64,000 nt of DNA from Pandoraea fibrosis (GTDB taxonomy: Bacteria > Pseudomonadota > Gammaproteobacteria > Burkholderiales > Burkholderiaceae): contig NZ_CP047385.1 of NCBI RefSeq assembly GCF_000807775.2, positions 372,001 to 436,000 on the forward strand, written 5' to 3'. Below, piece after piece: positions 1 to 8,631 of the stretch (positions are counted from its first letter, which is position 1; every line of letters begins with the position of its first letter). Made by a program: the position numbers and the translations under genes. The notes under the pieces are model-generated. The model ran no database searches. It saw only the letters and a list, made by a program, of their open reading frames with translations, and was not told the origin of the DNA.

Positions 1-1
1 C

Positions 2-1090
2 GCGATGTCCGACTGTCTCGGTGTGGATGGCGTGTTCGGCAATCCGGCGTCGAGTTCGCATGCGGCGGGTGTGAGCGCGCGCCGTCTCGTAGAGCGCGCG
101 CGCATGCAAGTCGCGGCACTCATCGGTGCCGACGCCGCAGAGATCGTGTGGACGTCCGGCGCGACCGAATCGAACAATCTGGCGCTCAAGGGGTATGCGG
201 AGCTGGGGCAGGCACGCGCGCACATGATCACCAGTGTGCTCGAGCACAAGGCGATCCTCGACACGATGGCGTATCTGGAAAAGGGCGGCGTGCCCGTGAC
301 GTATGTGACGCCGTCGGCCACCGGCGAAATCACCGTCGACGCGGTGACGGCGGCGCTGCGTCCCGAGACGGGGCTGGTGTCGCTCATGCTGGTCAACAAC
401 GAACTTGGCACGCTGACCGACGTGGCCGCCATCTCGAAGGTGGTCCACGCGGCCGGCGCACTGCTGCATGTCGACGCGGCGCAGGCGCTGGGCAAGACCC
501 CTATCGACGTGAAGACGATGGGCATCGATCTGCTGTCGATGTCGGCGCACAAGGTGTACGGGCCCAAGGGGATCGGCGCACTGTACGTGAGCAAAGACGT
601 CATGTCGCGCATCGCGCCGCAGATTCACGGGGGCGGTCATGAGCGCGGCTTGCGCTCCGGCACGTTGGCCACGCATCAGATCGTCGGTATGGGAACGGCC
701 TGCGAGTTGGCCATGCGAGGCATGACGACGGACAACGCGCGAATCGCGCAACTGAGCCGCCGTCTGCTCGATGGCGTGCGGGGGCTCGATGGCGTAGTCC
801 ACAACGCCGCCGACGCATTGCGCATTCCGCACACGCTGAGCCTGACGATCGGACATCCCGGGTTTTCCACATTCATGCTCAACGGCAATCTCGCGGTATC
901 GTCGACGTCGGCTTGCAACTCGGCGTCGGGGGCCCCTTCGCATGTGCTGAGCGCTATCGGACTCGACAGCGAAGCCGCCAGCCGCACCGTGCGCGTAAGC
1001 CTGGGGCGCTTTACCGATGAAGCTTCCATCGACTTCGCCATCGCTTGCTTTGAGCGTGCGGTCTGTCAGTGCCGGGCGTTAGCCGCCTGA
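2..1090 (+). CDS. Cysteine desulfurase (IscS/NifS family), 5' end cut by window
   Basis: PLP-dependent enzyme that takes sulfur from cysteine as an enzyme persulfide for Fe-S clusters or thiolation. The reading frame is open to the left edge, and the first visible residues match the family about 25 residues in, so the true start lies outside. Counting from the first visible Met (base 5): the TSGATESNN cofactor loop is at about 50-58, the conserved His of VLEHKA at 81, the PLP lysine of SAHKVYGPKG at 183, and the sulfur-accepting Cys of TSACNSASGAPS at 304. No iscU, iscA or hscB follows, so this is probably a stand-alone desulfurase and not the isc operon copy. A terminator-like hairpin follows 75 bp after the stop. 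Confidence 0.93.
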   Translation, partial: AMSDCLGVDGVFGNPASSSHAAGVSARRLVERARMQVAALIGADAAEIVWTSGATESNNLALKGYAELGQARAHMITSVLEHKAILDTMAYLEKGGVPVTYVTPSATGEITVDAVTAALRPETGLVSLMLVNNELGTLTDVAAISKVVHAAGALLHVDAAQALGKTPIDVKTMGIDLLSMSAHKVYGPKGIGALYVSKDVMSRIAPQIHGGGHERGLRSGTLATHQIVGMGTACELAMRGMTTDNARIAQLSRRLLDGVRGLDGVVHNAADALRIPHTLSLTIGHPGFSTFMLNGNLAVSSTSACNSASGAPSHVLSAIGLDSEAASRTVRVSLGRFTDEASIDFAIACFERAVCQCRALAA

Positions 1091-1165
1091 GCTGACGATT
1101 GCCGCCGGCGTCGGTGCTGGCCCGTTGTCTTTGAGGCGGGCGAGGCCGACGCGGTAACGTCATCG

Positions 1166-1193
1166 ACGTCCGCGCTCGCGGACGTTTCTTTTT
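1166..1193 (+). terminator. Rho-independent terminator after the desulfurase
   Basis: Arms ACGTCCGCG and CGCGGACGT form a perfect stem with a very tight centre, followed directly by TTCTTTTT on the plus strand. Confidence 0.8.
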
Positions 1194-1242
1194 GCCGCCA
1201 TTCGCGCAACGCCGCGAGCCGGGGCAATCTTGCGCGCTCGGC

Positions 1243-1339
1243 GCGATCTATCGCAAGTTGACGAATATTCAATGCACCGAATGCCGGTGAGTGTATTGCG
1301 TCGTCTTGTATTATGCTTTGAACGACTTGCGATATCGCA
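1243..1339. promoter_or_regulatory. Two related palindromes upstream of the catalase
   Basis: GCGATCTATCGC lies at 1243-1254 and TGCGATATCGCA at 1328-1339. Both are perfect dyads built on GCGAT/ATCGC and lie 50-146 bp before the catalase start. A TATTAT hexamer sits between them at 1309-1314. I cannot name the regulator, and I found no clear OxyR consensus. Confidence 0.4.
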
Positions 1340-1388
1340 GACTCCAATTCTCTTCCTCTCCCCACCCACCTTCATCTCGGAGGTATGT

Positions 1389-2858
1389 ATGAGTCATGAG
1401 AAAGATCGTCCGGATACCGGATCGACGACCGGTGCAGGTGCGCCGGCAGCAAGCGACCGAAACACGCTATCGGTCGGGGCGGACGGTCCGCTGCTGCTCC
1501 ACGACGTTCACTTCATCGAGCAAATGGCGCACTTCAATCGGGAGAAGGTGCCCGAGCGTCAACCTCACGCCAAAGGCGCTGGTGCTTTCGGCGTCTTCGA
1601 AACCACTGAGGATGTCAGCCGTTACACCAAGGCCTCGTTGTTCAGGAAGGGCGCCAAGGTAGAGATGCTTGCGCGTTTCTCGACGGTCGCAGGCGAGGCC
1701 GGTAGTCCCGACACCTGGCGCGACGTGCGCGGCTTTTCCCTCAAGTTCTATACCGACGAAGGCAACTACGATCTCGTCGGCAACAACACGCCGATTTTCT
1801 TCGTGCGCGACCCGATGAAGTTTCCGCACTTCATCCGCAGCCAGAAGCGTCTGCCGGACTCGGGGTTGCGCGACAACCACATGCAATGGGATTTCTGGAC
1901 GAACAATCCGGAGTCGGCGCATCAGGTGACCTATCTGATGGGCGACCGTGGGTTGCCGCGTACCTGGCGTCATATGAACGGCTATGGTTCGCACACCTAC
2001 ATGTGGATCAATGCGAGCGGCGAGAAATTCTGGGTGAAGTATCACTTCCATACCCAGCAGGGCATGGAGTTTTTCACCAACGCCGAAGCGGCAACGATGT
2101 CCGGTCAGGACGCGGACTTCCATCGCCGCGATCTGTTCGATGCCATCGCGCGGGGTGAGCATCCGAGCTGGATTCTCTCGGTGCAGGTCATGCCGTATGC
2201 CGATGCGAAGCAGTATCGCTTCAATCCGTTCGATCTGACGAAGACGTGGTCTCACAAGGACTACCCGCTGATCAAGGTGGGCAAGATGACGCTCAACCGG
2301 AATCCGGAGAACTTCTTCGCACAGATCGAGCAGGCGGCGTTCTCGCCCGGCAATACCGTGCCGGGCATCGGCCTGTCGCCCGACAAGATGCTGCTCGGAC
2401 GTGCCTTCGCTTACAACGACGCGCAACGCAATCGCATCGGGACGAATTTCCATCAACTGCCGGTCAATCGTCCGAAGGTGCCGGTGCAGTCGTACATGTT
2501 CGACGGCCACATGACGTTCGAGCACAGTGGCAATGCGCCGACGTATGTGCCGAACAGCGGTGGGCGTCCCTACGCCGATCAGACCGGCCCGGCGGAGGAC
2601 GGCTGGGCGTCGGACGGCGACATGGTGCGCAGCGCTTATACGCTGCACAAGGAAGACGACGACTTCTCGCAACCGGGCAATCTGGTGCGCAATGTGTTCG
2701 ACGATGCGGCTCGCGCGCGTCTGGTCGAGACGGTGTCGGGCGCGCTGCTGGCCGGCGTGCGTAGCCCCGTGCTGGAGCGCGCGTTCGATTACTGGAAGCA
2801 GATCGACAAGGATGTCGGTGCACGCATTGAGGAAGCTGTGAAGCGCGCGAAGAAGTAG
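1389..2858 (+). CDS. katA: Monofunctional haem catalase, small-subunit (clade 3) type
   Basis: Converts hydrogen peroxide to water and oxygen. The ATG at 1389 is chosen because it follows a CGGAGGT ribosome-binding site by a few bases; the frame is open further upstream but without family similarity. It gives 489 residues, the usual length of small-subunit catalases. The active-site His is at 60 in [13 protein letters not shown], the distal Asn is in VGNNTPIFF at about 132-133, and the proximal haem-ligand Tyr is at 342 in [12 protein letters not shown]. No signal peptide is visible, so it is predicted cytoplasmic. The gene stands alone between a terminator and a convergent DUF72 gene. The two palindromes upstream are likely part of its control. 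Confidence 0.96.
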   Translation: MSHEKDRPDTGSTTGAGAPAASDRNTLSVGADGPLLLHDVHFIEQMAHFNREKVPERQPHAKGAGAFGVFETTEDVSRYTKASLFRKGAKVEMLARFSTVAGEAGSPDTWRDVRGFSLKFYTDEGNYDLVGNNTPIFFVRDPMKFPHFIRSQKRLPDSGLRDNHMQWDFWTNNPESAHQVTYLMGDRGLPRTWRHMNGYGSHTYMWINASGEKFWVKYHFHTQQGMEFFTNAEAATMSGQDADFHRRDLFDAIARGEHPSWILSVQVMPYADAKQYRFNPFDLTKTWSHKDYPLIKVGKMTLNRNPENFFAQIEQAAFSPGNTVPGIGLSPDKMLLGRAFAYNDAQRNRIGTNFHQLPVNRPKVPVQSYMFDGHMTFEHSGNAPTYVPNSGGRPYADQTGPAEDGWASDGDMVRSAYTLHKEDDDFSQPGNLVRNVFDDAARARLVETVSGALLAGVRSPVLERAFDYWKQIDKDVGARIEEAVKRAKK

Positions 2859-2987
2859 GCGCTTTATTGACGCTTATTGTCACGGTGTCGGTTTCGGCGG
2901 GTCGCGATGCGAGGTATTGCGCCCGCCGTTTTCGTTTGCGCGAGCGATTGACGTCGCTCGTCGCGCTACCGAGAAGACTCGCCGTTC

Positions 2988-3920
2988 CTAGAATTTGCCG
3001 CGCGCCAGATCCACGAGCGTGCGTTGAAATGCCGACGCGTTTTTCATGCCCTGATCCTCGTGATTCGTATTGAACAGGACGTGCGTATCGTCGGCCTGTG
3101 CTGCGATGCGCTGGACGCGAGCGGAAATGTCGATCAATTCGCTCGCGCTGTACTCGTAGACGAAGCGCCCGGATGAGGCGACAACGCCTCGCCGGTTCCA
3201 TGCGTCGGCGTTACGGCCGTGCAGGCGCACGACACACAGGTCGTCGCGTGTTGTCGCCCAGACCGCAGGTACGGTGTTGTCGAATCCGCCGGGGCTGTCG
3301 ACGATGGTGTGCGCCGCGCCCGTCTCCCGCAGCATGGCGAGCGTGGCGGCTTCGCGCGAGGGCGTGTCGAACCAGCTACGGTGACGAAATTCGATGGCGT
3401 GCCGCTCGCCATCCAGGCGTCGGGCCGTCTCGAAGACGAGTGCCCGACCCGCCTTGTCGTTACGCACCCGTGGCGAGAATTGAAAGTGAATCGCGCTCAG
3501 TTGACCGCTCTGACGCAGCGGCTCGACCGCTTCGAGATAGCGTCGCCAGAGTTCGTCGCGCAGCTCGGCAGGGATGTCGTCTGGCGCGATGGTGTTCGCG
3601 GCGGATGTCGTGGCGCCGGCATTCGCGTCAAGCGCTTCGGCGATATCGGCAGGGAAAGCGGCGAGGGTCGTCGTATGCCCCGTGAACGCGCGAAATGCCT
3701 TGATGTGAAAGCGAAACGATGGCGGCGTGCGTTGTGCCCAGCGCCATGCCACAGCGGCATCGGGCAAACGGTAGTAGCTGCTGTCGACCTCTACCAGATC
3801 GAATTTCGAGGCGTAATGACGCAACCGCGCCTCGGGCGTATCGACGCCCGGCGGGTAAAACCGTCCGCACGCAATGAGCGTCGGATCGGTCCACGACGAA
3901 GTGCCGGTGCGAATCGTCAT
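2988..3920 (-). CDS. DUF72 (YecE-like) family protein
   Basis: The protein opens with IRTGTSSWTDP and continues with DLVEVDSSYYRLP and FRFHIKAFRAFTGH, typical of the DUF72 TIM-barrel family. The later segments AIEFRHRSWFD, CVVRLHGRN and FNTNHEDQGMKNA also fit. Its biochemical role is not established. The start is placed at the Met just before the first conserved strand (310 residues). Upstream in-frame Met codons exist at 4004 and beyond, and neither site has a good ribosome-binding site, so the start is uncertain. It is divergent from the UvrD-like helicase, with a LexA-type box between them, so both genes could belong to the SOS response. Confidence 0.88.
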   Translation of the reverse strand: MTIRTGTSSWTDPTLIACGRFYPPGVDTPEARLRHYASKFDLVEVDSSYYRLPDAAVAWRWAQRTPPSFRFHIKAFRAFTGHTTTLAAFPADIAEALDANAGATTSAANTIAPDDIPAELRDELWRRYLEAVEPLRQSGQLSAIHFQFSPRVRNDKAGRALVFETARRLDGERHAIEFRHRSWFDTPSREAATLAMLRETGAAHTIVDSPGGFDNTVPAVWATTRDDLCVVRLHGRNADAWNRRGVVASSGRFVYEYSASELIDISARVQRIAAQADDTHVLFNTNHEDQGMKNASAFQRTLVDLARGKF

Positions 3921-4011
3921 TAGATGGGTCAGGGCGCCGTCGGCCGGACGAGCGCCGGGTGTCGTCTTAATTTCGGATAGGAGGTCGATGGGCGTTGGCG
4001 TCATCGATATA

Positions 4012-4027
4012 ATGTATAAATATACAG
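4012..4027. promoter_or_regulatory. LexA (SOS) box candidate
   Basis: ATGT-ATAAATAT-ACAG matches the gammaproteobacterial/betaproteobacterial LexA consensus CTGT-N8-ACAG with one mismatch, in an AT-rich core. It lies 73 bp before the helicase start and about 90 bp before the DUF72 start, in an otherwise GC-rich region. Confidence 0.65.
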
Positions 4028-4100
4028 TACTCAACAAACGTAGCCGCGCGCGATAGCCCGCGTTCTCGTGGCGCATTCTCGCCGTTTTCCCAGATTTCGC

Positions 4101-6185
4101 ATGTCAGACCAGCCGACTGCCCCCGCCCGCGATCCGTGGGCCGAACTCAACGAACGCCAGCGCGAGGCTGTCGACCACGGTGTGGGTAACGACGGCGCGC
4201 CTGGCGGTCCGCTGCTCGTCATTGCGGGAGCCGGCTCGGGCAAGACGAGCACCCTCGCTCATCGCGTGGCCAGGCTGATCGTGAGTGGGGCCGATCCGAA
4301 TCGCATTCTGTTGCTCACGTTTTCGCGTCGCGCGGCGGGTGAAATGGAGCGACGCGTGGGCGCGGTGCTCCAGAAGGTGTTGGGGCTGGCGTCGTCGCAA
4401 CCGCCGTCGCTGCCGTGGGCCGGGACGTTTCACGCCATCGGTGCGCGTCTCTTGCGGGACTTCGCAACGCGCATCGGCCTGTCGGAAGCGTTCACCATTC
4501 ACGACCGCAGCGACGCCGAGGATCTGCTGGGCCTCGCGCGTCACGAACTGGGTTTCTCCAACACGCAGTCGCGCTTCCCGCTCAAGGGCACCTGCCTGTC
4601 GATCTACTCGCGGGTGGTGAATAGTCAGGCCCCGCTCGCCGACGTGCTGGCGAAGCACTTCCCGTGGTGCGCCCAATGGGAGGCGCAACTCAAGACGCTC
4701 TTCGGTGCTTATGTCGACGCGAAGCAAGCGCAACACGTTCTCGATTACGACGACCTGCTGCTGTACTGGGCCGAGACGATGAGTGCGCCGGAACTCGCGC
4801 GTGAGTTGGGGGAGCGCTTCGATCATGTGCTCGTTGACGAGTATCAGGACACCAACCGTTTGCAGGCGCAGATTCTGCTGGCGATGAAGCCCGATGGTCG
4901 CGGCCTGACCGTTGTCGGCGACGATGCGCAGTCCATCTATGCGTTTCGTGCGGCCACCATCCGCAATATTCTCGATTTCCCCGGCCAGTTCGCCGCGCCC
5001 GCGCATGTGGTCACGCTCGAACGTAATTACCGGTCGACGCAGCCGATTCTCGACGCATCCAATGCCGTGATCGCCGAGTCGAGCGAGCGCTATGCGAAGG
5101 CACTATGGACCGATCGTCAATCGACGCGTTTGCCGCAACTCGTCAATGTGAGCGACGAATCCGGGCAGGCCCGCTGGGTGGCCGATCAGGTACTGGAACA
5201 ACGCGAGACCGGCACGCGACTGAAGCAGCAGGCCGTGTTGTTCCGCACGGGCAGTCACAGCGCAGCGCTCGAGCTGGAACTGACGCGCCGCAATATTCCG
5301 TTCGTGAAATTCGGGGGATTGAAGTTTCTCGAAGCGGCACACGTGAAGGACATGTTGTCGGTGCTTCGCTGGGCCCACAACCCCGCCAGCCGCTTGTCGG
5401 GGTTTCGTGTGGCGCAGCTTATCCCGGGCATCGGCCCGGTGAGTGCGACGCGTCTGCTCGACGCCATGGCGCAATCGACCACGCCCGCGCAAGTGCTCGC
5501 GGAATTCAAGCCGCCGTCGGCCGCTGCGGCCGATTGGCGCGCGTTTGTCGAAGTCTTCATGGCGTTGCATGACACGCGTGTTGCATGGCCCGCCGACGTC
5601 GATCTTGCCTTGCGCTGGTACGCCCCGCTGCTTACGCAGCGCTTCGACGATGCCGCCGTGCGTCAGGCGGATCTGGAGCAACTCGCACGCATTGCCGGTA
5701 CCTACGGCTCTCGCGAGTCGTTTTTGACCGAACTGACGCTCGATCCCCCGGACGCGACGAGTGCGCAATCGGGTGTGCCGTTGCTCGACGAGGATTATCT
5801 GATTCTGTCGACCATTCACAGCGCGAAGGGACAGGAGTGGCATTCGGTCTATGTGCTCAATGTTGTCGACGGATGCATTCCCTCTGATATGAGTACGGGC
5901 GACGACGCCGACATCGAGGAGGAGCGGCGGCTGCTGTACGTGGCGATGACGCGTGCGAAGGAATCGCTGCAACTGGTCGTGCCGCAGCGGTTTTACGTGC
6001 ATCAACAAACCGGTCTGGGCGATCGCCACGTGTATGGCACGCGTAGCCGTTTCGTGTCCGACAAGATGCTGCCGCTCTACGAAATGCTCCCGAAGCCACG
6101 CGAAGGCGAAGTGCCACGCGGGCCAGTGGGCGACGTGACTGTGCACATCGATGTCGCAAGGAAGCTTCGCAATGCATGGTCCTGA
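4101..6185 (+). CDS. UvrD/PcrA/Rep-type superfamily 1 ATP-dependent DNA helicase
   Basis: 3'-5' DNA helicase for repair or replication restart. All SF1A motifs are visible in order: Walker A VIAGAGSGKTS near the N-terminus, Walker B VLVDEYQDTNRLQ, motif III GDDAQSIYAFRAA, motif IV LERNYRST, motif V LSTIHSAKGQEWHSVYVLN and motif VI YVAMTRAKESL. At about 694 residues it is the size of UvrD-like enzymes and carries no nuclease domain. The ATG at 4101 is preferred; an in-frame GTG at 4068 would add 11 residues and neither has a strong ribosome-binding site. The next gene starts inside its last codons. The upstream LexA-type box suggests damage induction. Confidence 0.94.
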   Translation: MSDQPTAPARDPWAELNERQREAVDHGVGNDGAPGGPLLVIAGAGSGKTSTLAHRVARLIVSGADPNRILLLTFSRRAAGEMERRVGAVLQKVLGLASSQPPSLPWAGTFHAIGARLLRDFATRIGLSEAFTIHDRSDAEDLLGLARHELGFSNTQSRFPLKGTCLSIYSRVVNSQAPLADVLAKHFPWCAQWEAQLKTLFGAYVDAKQAQHVLDYDDLLLYWAETMSAPELARELGERFDHVLVDEYQDTNRLQAQILLAMKPDGRGLTVVGDDAQSIYAFRAATIRNILDFPGQFAAPAHVVTLERNYRSTQPILDASNAVIAESSERYAKALWTDRQSTRLPQLVNVSDESGQARWVADQVLEQRETGTRLKQQAVLFRTGSHSAALELELTRRNIPFVKFGGLKFLEAAHVKDMLSVLRWAHNPASRLSGFRVAQLIPGIGPVSATRLLDAMAQSTTPAQVLAEFKPPSAAAADWRAFVEVFMALHDTRVAWPADVDLALRWYAPLLTQRFDDAAVRQADLEQLARIAGTYGSRESFLTELTLDPPDATSAQSGVPLLDEDYLILSTIHSAKGQEWHSVYVLNVVDGCIPSDMSTGDDADIEEERRLLYVAMTRAKESLQLVVPQRFYVHQQTGLGDRHVYGTRSRFVSDKMLPLYEMLPKPREGEVPRGPVGDVTVHIDVARKLRNAWS

Positions 6186-6657
6186 CATCCTGCTGCGCAG
6201 CGCGCGTGAGTCTGACATCGCGGCGGTGACCTCGCTTCTCATGCAGACCTATTACGAGACGTGGGCGCCGATGCTGCGACCGGAAGCGGCGGCGGCGTTC
6301 GCTTCCGGCGAAAGAACGCGGGCCTACGTGCAGGGTCATTGGCCCGAGTTCACGGTGGCGACGTCCGGTGCGGATGACGATCGGGTCGTTGGCATGGTGC
6401 ATGGGGTGGGCGATTTCATCGATGCCCTGCATGTGGCGCCGGCGCAGCAGCGTCGCGGCATCGGCGCGTTGTTGCTCGCGCATGCCGAGGCACACATGCG
6501 CGCGCAGGGACACCGCGTCGCCCAGCTCGAAACCGACACGTTCAACACGCAAAGCCGCGCGTTTTACGCCCGACACGGTTACGCCGAAGTCGCGACGTAT
6601 CCCGACGAGGAATGGGATAGCGGGTTCACGACCGTGCTGCTGACCAAGACGCTCTGA
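6172..6657 (+). CDS. GNAT-family N-acetyltransferase
   Basis: A 161-residue single-domain GNAT protein that should transfer an acetyl group from acetyl-CoA to an unknown substrate. The acetyl-CoA loop is seen as DALHVAPAQQRRGIGALLLAHAE, followed by LETDTFNTQSRAFYARHGYAEVA, the usual beta5-alpha4 segment. The ATG at 6172 follows AAGGAAG and overlaps the end of the helicase gene by 14 bp, so the two are probably translated from one message. A start seven codons upstream is possible but weaker. The substrate cannot be read from sequence. Confidence 0.9.
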   Translation: MHGPDILLRSARESDIAAVTSLLMQTYYETWAPMLRPEAAAAFASGERTRAYVQGHWPEFTVATSGADDDRVVGMVHGVGDFIDALHVAPAQQRRGIGALLLAHAEAHMRAQGHRVAQLETDTFNTQSRAFYARHGYAEVATYPDEEWDSGFTTVLLTKTL

Positions 6658-6821
6658 ACGGTAGACCTTTCGCCACGTTTCCAATGTCAGGCGCGGAAAT
6701 ATGCCAGAGTTGCCGTCTTTCGTGCATCAGGTATAGTCGCCGCATCGGCGGCGGGGCATCGTGCACCGCCGTCATGCCGGTTTCATCACGACCTGAAAGA
6801 GACGCCTGCGAGGGGACACGA

Positions 6822-7613
6822 ATGCAATGGCTGGTTGACCAAATGACGTTGCTGCCGACGGGGCTGTTGCTCGTCAGCATGGCGTTCGGCACGGCGCTGG
6901 TCGCCATGATCGTCGCCTGGTTAGCGCGCATGTGGTTGTTCGACCGTCTGGCCGATCCGTCGGAAGTGCGGGGTACGGTCGCCGATGTGGTCCACGGCAG
7001 TTTGCTCGCGTTCATTGTCTTCGTGCTCGCTCACGTGCTGACCGACGTGCGAGCCAATCTCGGCCATGCCGACGATCAGGCGCTGCACGAGGCGTCGGTG
7101 GTGCGGCGTCTGGACCGAGAACTCAAAGCGGTCGGAGATGCCGACGCGCAGTCAGCACGTGTGCTGCTGCGCAGCTATGTGAAGTCAGCCATCACCGACG
7201 AATGGGCAACATTGAGCACGGCCGATCCGGATCTGTCGCCGCTCACGGAAGAGGCGCTCACGACGTTTGTCGGTGCCACGCGTCGCGTGGTGGCCAAACA
7301 TGAAGATAGTGCAAGCTCGATCCGGACATTGCTCGACCGGCTCGAGGAGTCGCGGCAGGGGCGTTTCGAAAACGCCACGAAGACCGTGCCGGGCGTGTTC
7401 TGGTGGGTCATTTCACTTTTCTTGCTGGCGGCCATGGCGATGAACGGCCGGTATCCCGGCTCGTGGAAGAGTAATTTCATCATTGCGATCCACATGGGCG
7501 CGATCGGGATGGTGGTGGCGTTGATCATCAATCTGGACGAGCCATTCCGCGGCGTGTCGGCGATTTCACCCGCGCCGCTGGCGAAATCGGTAGGTCTTGT
7601 CGTGCCGCACTGA
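6822..7613 (+). CDS. DUF4239 (bestrophin-like) membrane protein
   Basis: 263 residues with two hydrophobic segments near the N-terminus (TGLLLVSMAFGTALVAMIVAWLA and GSLLAFIVFVLAHVLTD), a charged helical middle of about 120 residues, and two hydrophobic segments near the C-terminus. The pattern, the LADPSEVRG start of the domain and the closing NLDEPFRGVSAISP match DUF4239, a family distantly likened to bestrophin channels. Function is unproven. The ATG at 6822 follows GAGGGG at normal spacing; the longer upstream frame has no membrane or family signal. Confidence 0.8.
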   Translation: MQWLVDQMTLLPTGLLLVSMAFGTALVAMIVAWLARMWLFDRLADPSEVRGTVADVVHGSLLAFIVFVLAHVLTDVRANLGHADDQALHEASVVRRLDRELKAVGDADAQSARVLLRSYVKSAITDEWATLSTADPDLSPLTEEALTTFVGATRRVVAKHEDSASSIRTLLDRLEESRQGRFENATKTVPGVFWWVISLFLLAAMAMNGRYPGSWKSNFIIAIHMGAIGMVVALIINLDEPFRGVSAISPAPLAKSVGLVVPH

Positions 7614-7681
7614 CGCGGAACGTTCGCGAGCCTTTCCTATGCCGGACCGCTTCCGGTTGTCGTATGCAGGAGAAGAGAACG

Positions 7682-7963
7682 ATGTATTCGAATATGCCAG
7701 CGTCATCGGCAGAATCCACGCCGGAAATCGAGGCGTTCCGCCCCGGTGTCTACCGTCACTACAAAGGCAATTGCTATCTCGCGCTGGGCATCGCCCGCGC
7801 CGACGAGACCGACGAACCGGTCGTCGTCTACACGCGACTCTATCCGCGCGAAGGGTTGCCCATGAGCACCCGCCTGCTGCGTATTTGGAATGAACCGGTG
7901 ATGACGGATAGCGGCCCGGTCGCGCGCTTCACGTACCTCGGTCATACGACTCCCGCCGCCTGA
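7682..7963 (+). CDS. DUF1653 family protein
   Basis: A 93-residue cytoplasmic protein with the DUF1653 pattern: PGVYRHYKGNCYLALGIA, then EPVVVYTRLYPREGL and PVARFTYLG near the end. Members are small beta-rich proteins of unknown role. The start follows AGGAGAAG. It stands alone, 68 bp after the DUF4239 gene on the same strand. Confidence 0.8.
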   Translation: MYSNMPASSAESTPEIEAFRPGVYRHYKGNCYLALGIARADETDEPVVVYTRLYPREGLPMSTRLLRIWNEPVMTDSGPVARFTYLGHTTPAA

Positions 7964-8046
7964 GCCATCGTGCGTTGCGCGTCGGGTAACTGTGCGCACG
8001 GACTTCACGATTCATTGCACCTCGCCATTTTCAGGACACGCCTTCC

Positions 8047-8352
8047 ATGACCACGCTCCCCCCGATGCGCCATTCGGCCATGATCGATTCGCGCGCGCCC
8101 CTCGCCGCAGCCGATGCGCACACTCCCCGTAACGCTATCGCCACTGACGCGCCATCGTTATCGAAGCCCGCGCCACGCAACTTACGCCGTTGGTGGGCAT
8201 TGTTCGCCATTCTTCCGTTTGTGATGTCGGTGTCGGGATGCGGATTGATGGCCGCGCCGTGCCGAGTGACCTCGGCCGGGTTGAAGATCATCCCGGGTGT
8301 CGGGGGCGTGCTGGCGGCGCCGACGGATGCATGCGCGGCTGCCATTGATTGA
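8047..8352 (+). CDS. Small DUF6726-like lipoprotein
   Basis: 101 residues. A long polar N-region leads to the hydrophobic stretch ALFAILPFVMSVSGC, whose Cys65 is a plausible lipidation site. The mature part, CGLMAAPCRVTSAGLKIIPG, ending in APTDACAAAID, is a short conserved block I associate with DUF6726 proteins of Burkholderiaceae. The N-region is longer than usual for a lipoprotein signal, and a Met at codon 12 may be the real start. Function unknown. Confidence 0.65.
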   Translation: MTTLPPMRHSAMIDSRAPLAAADAHTPRNAIATDAPSLSKPAPRNLRRWWALFAILPFVMSVSGCGLMAAPCRVTSAGLKIIPGVGGVLAAPTDACAAAID

Positions 8353-8399
8353 TCGTCCCGCGTGTCTGGCGCCCGGGCGGTGTCCGTTTTCCGGTCGCA

Positions 8400-8429
8400 G
8401 AAAAAAAGAAAGCCCGCATGGTGCGGGCT
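8400..8429 (-). terminator. Terminator-like hairpin reading on the minus strand
   Basis: AGCCCGCA/TGCGGGCT with a 3-nt loop at 8411-8429. On the minus strand it is followed by TTTCTTTTTTT. It would end transcripts of the lipase gene, whose stop codon is about 200 bp upstream in that direction. Confidence 0.7.
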
Positions 8430-8488
8430 AAATCCATATCAGGAGGAGACATGGAGGAGACGAGTTCAGTATAGGACGACGTGTTGCA

Positions 8489-8575
8489 ACGCACCATATG
8501 TATTTTTACGTAAGTTCCCATATGTTGCGTACTCGCAACGGGAAATAAATCTCATAAAATCAATGATTTATTTCC
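8489..8575. repeat. AT-rich stretch with two consecutive inverted repeats
   Basis: First pair: ACGCACCATATG (8489-8500) and CATATGTTGCGT (8519-8530), inverted with one mismatch. Second pair: GGAAATAAATC (8541-8551) and GATTTATTTCC (8565-8575), perfect. They lie between the lipase stop and the minus-strand terminator, in a markedly AT-rich patch. This fills the 8353-8631 gap, where no gene is seen. Confidence 0.6.
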
Positions 8576-8631
8576 ATTGCCCCAGCATCTGCCCGCCTGC
8601 CATCCCTCAGAATTTCGAGTCCTTCCTCTAG

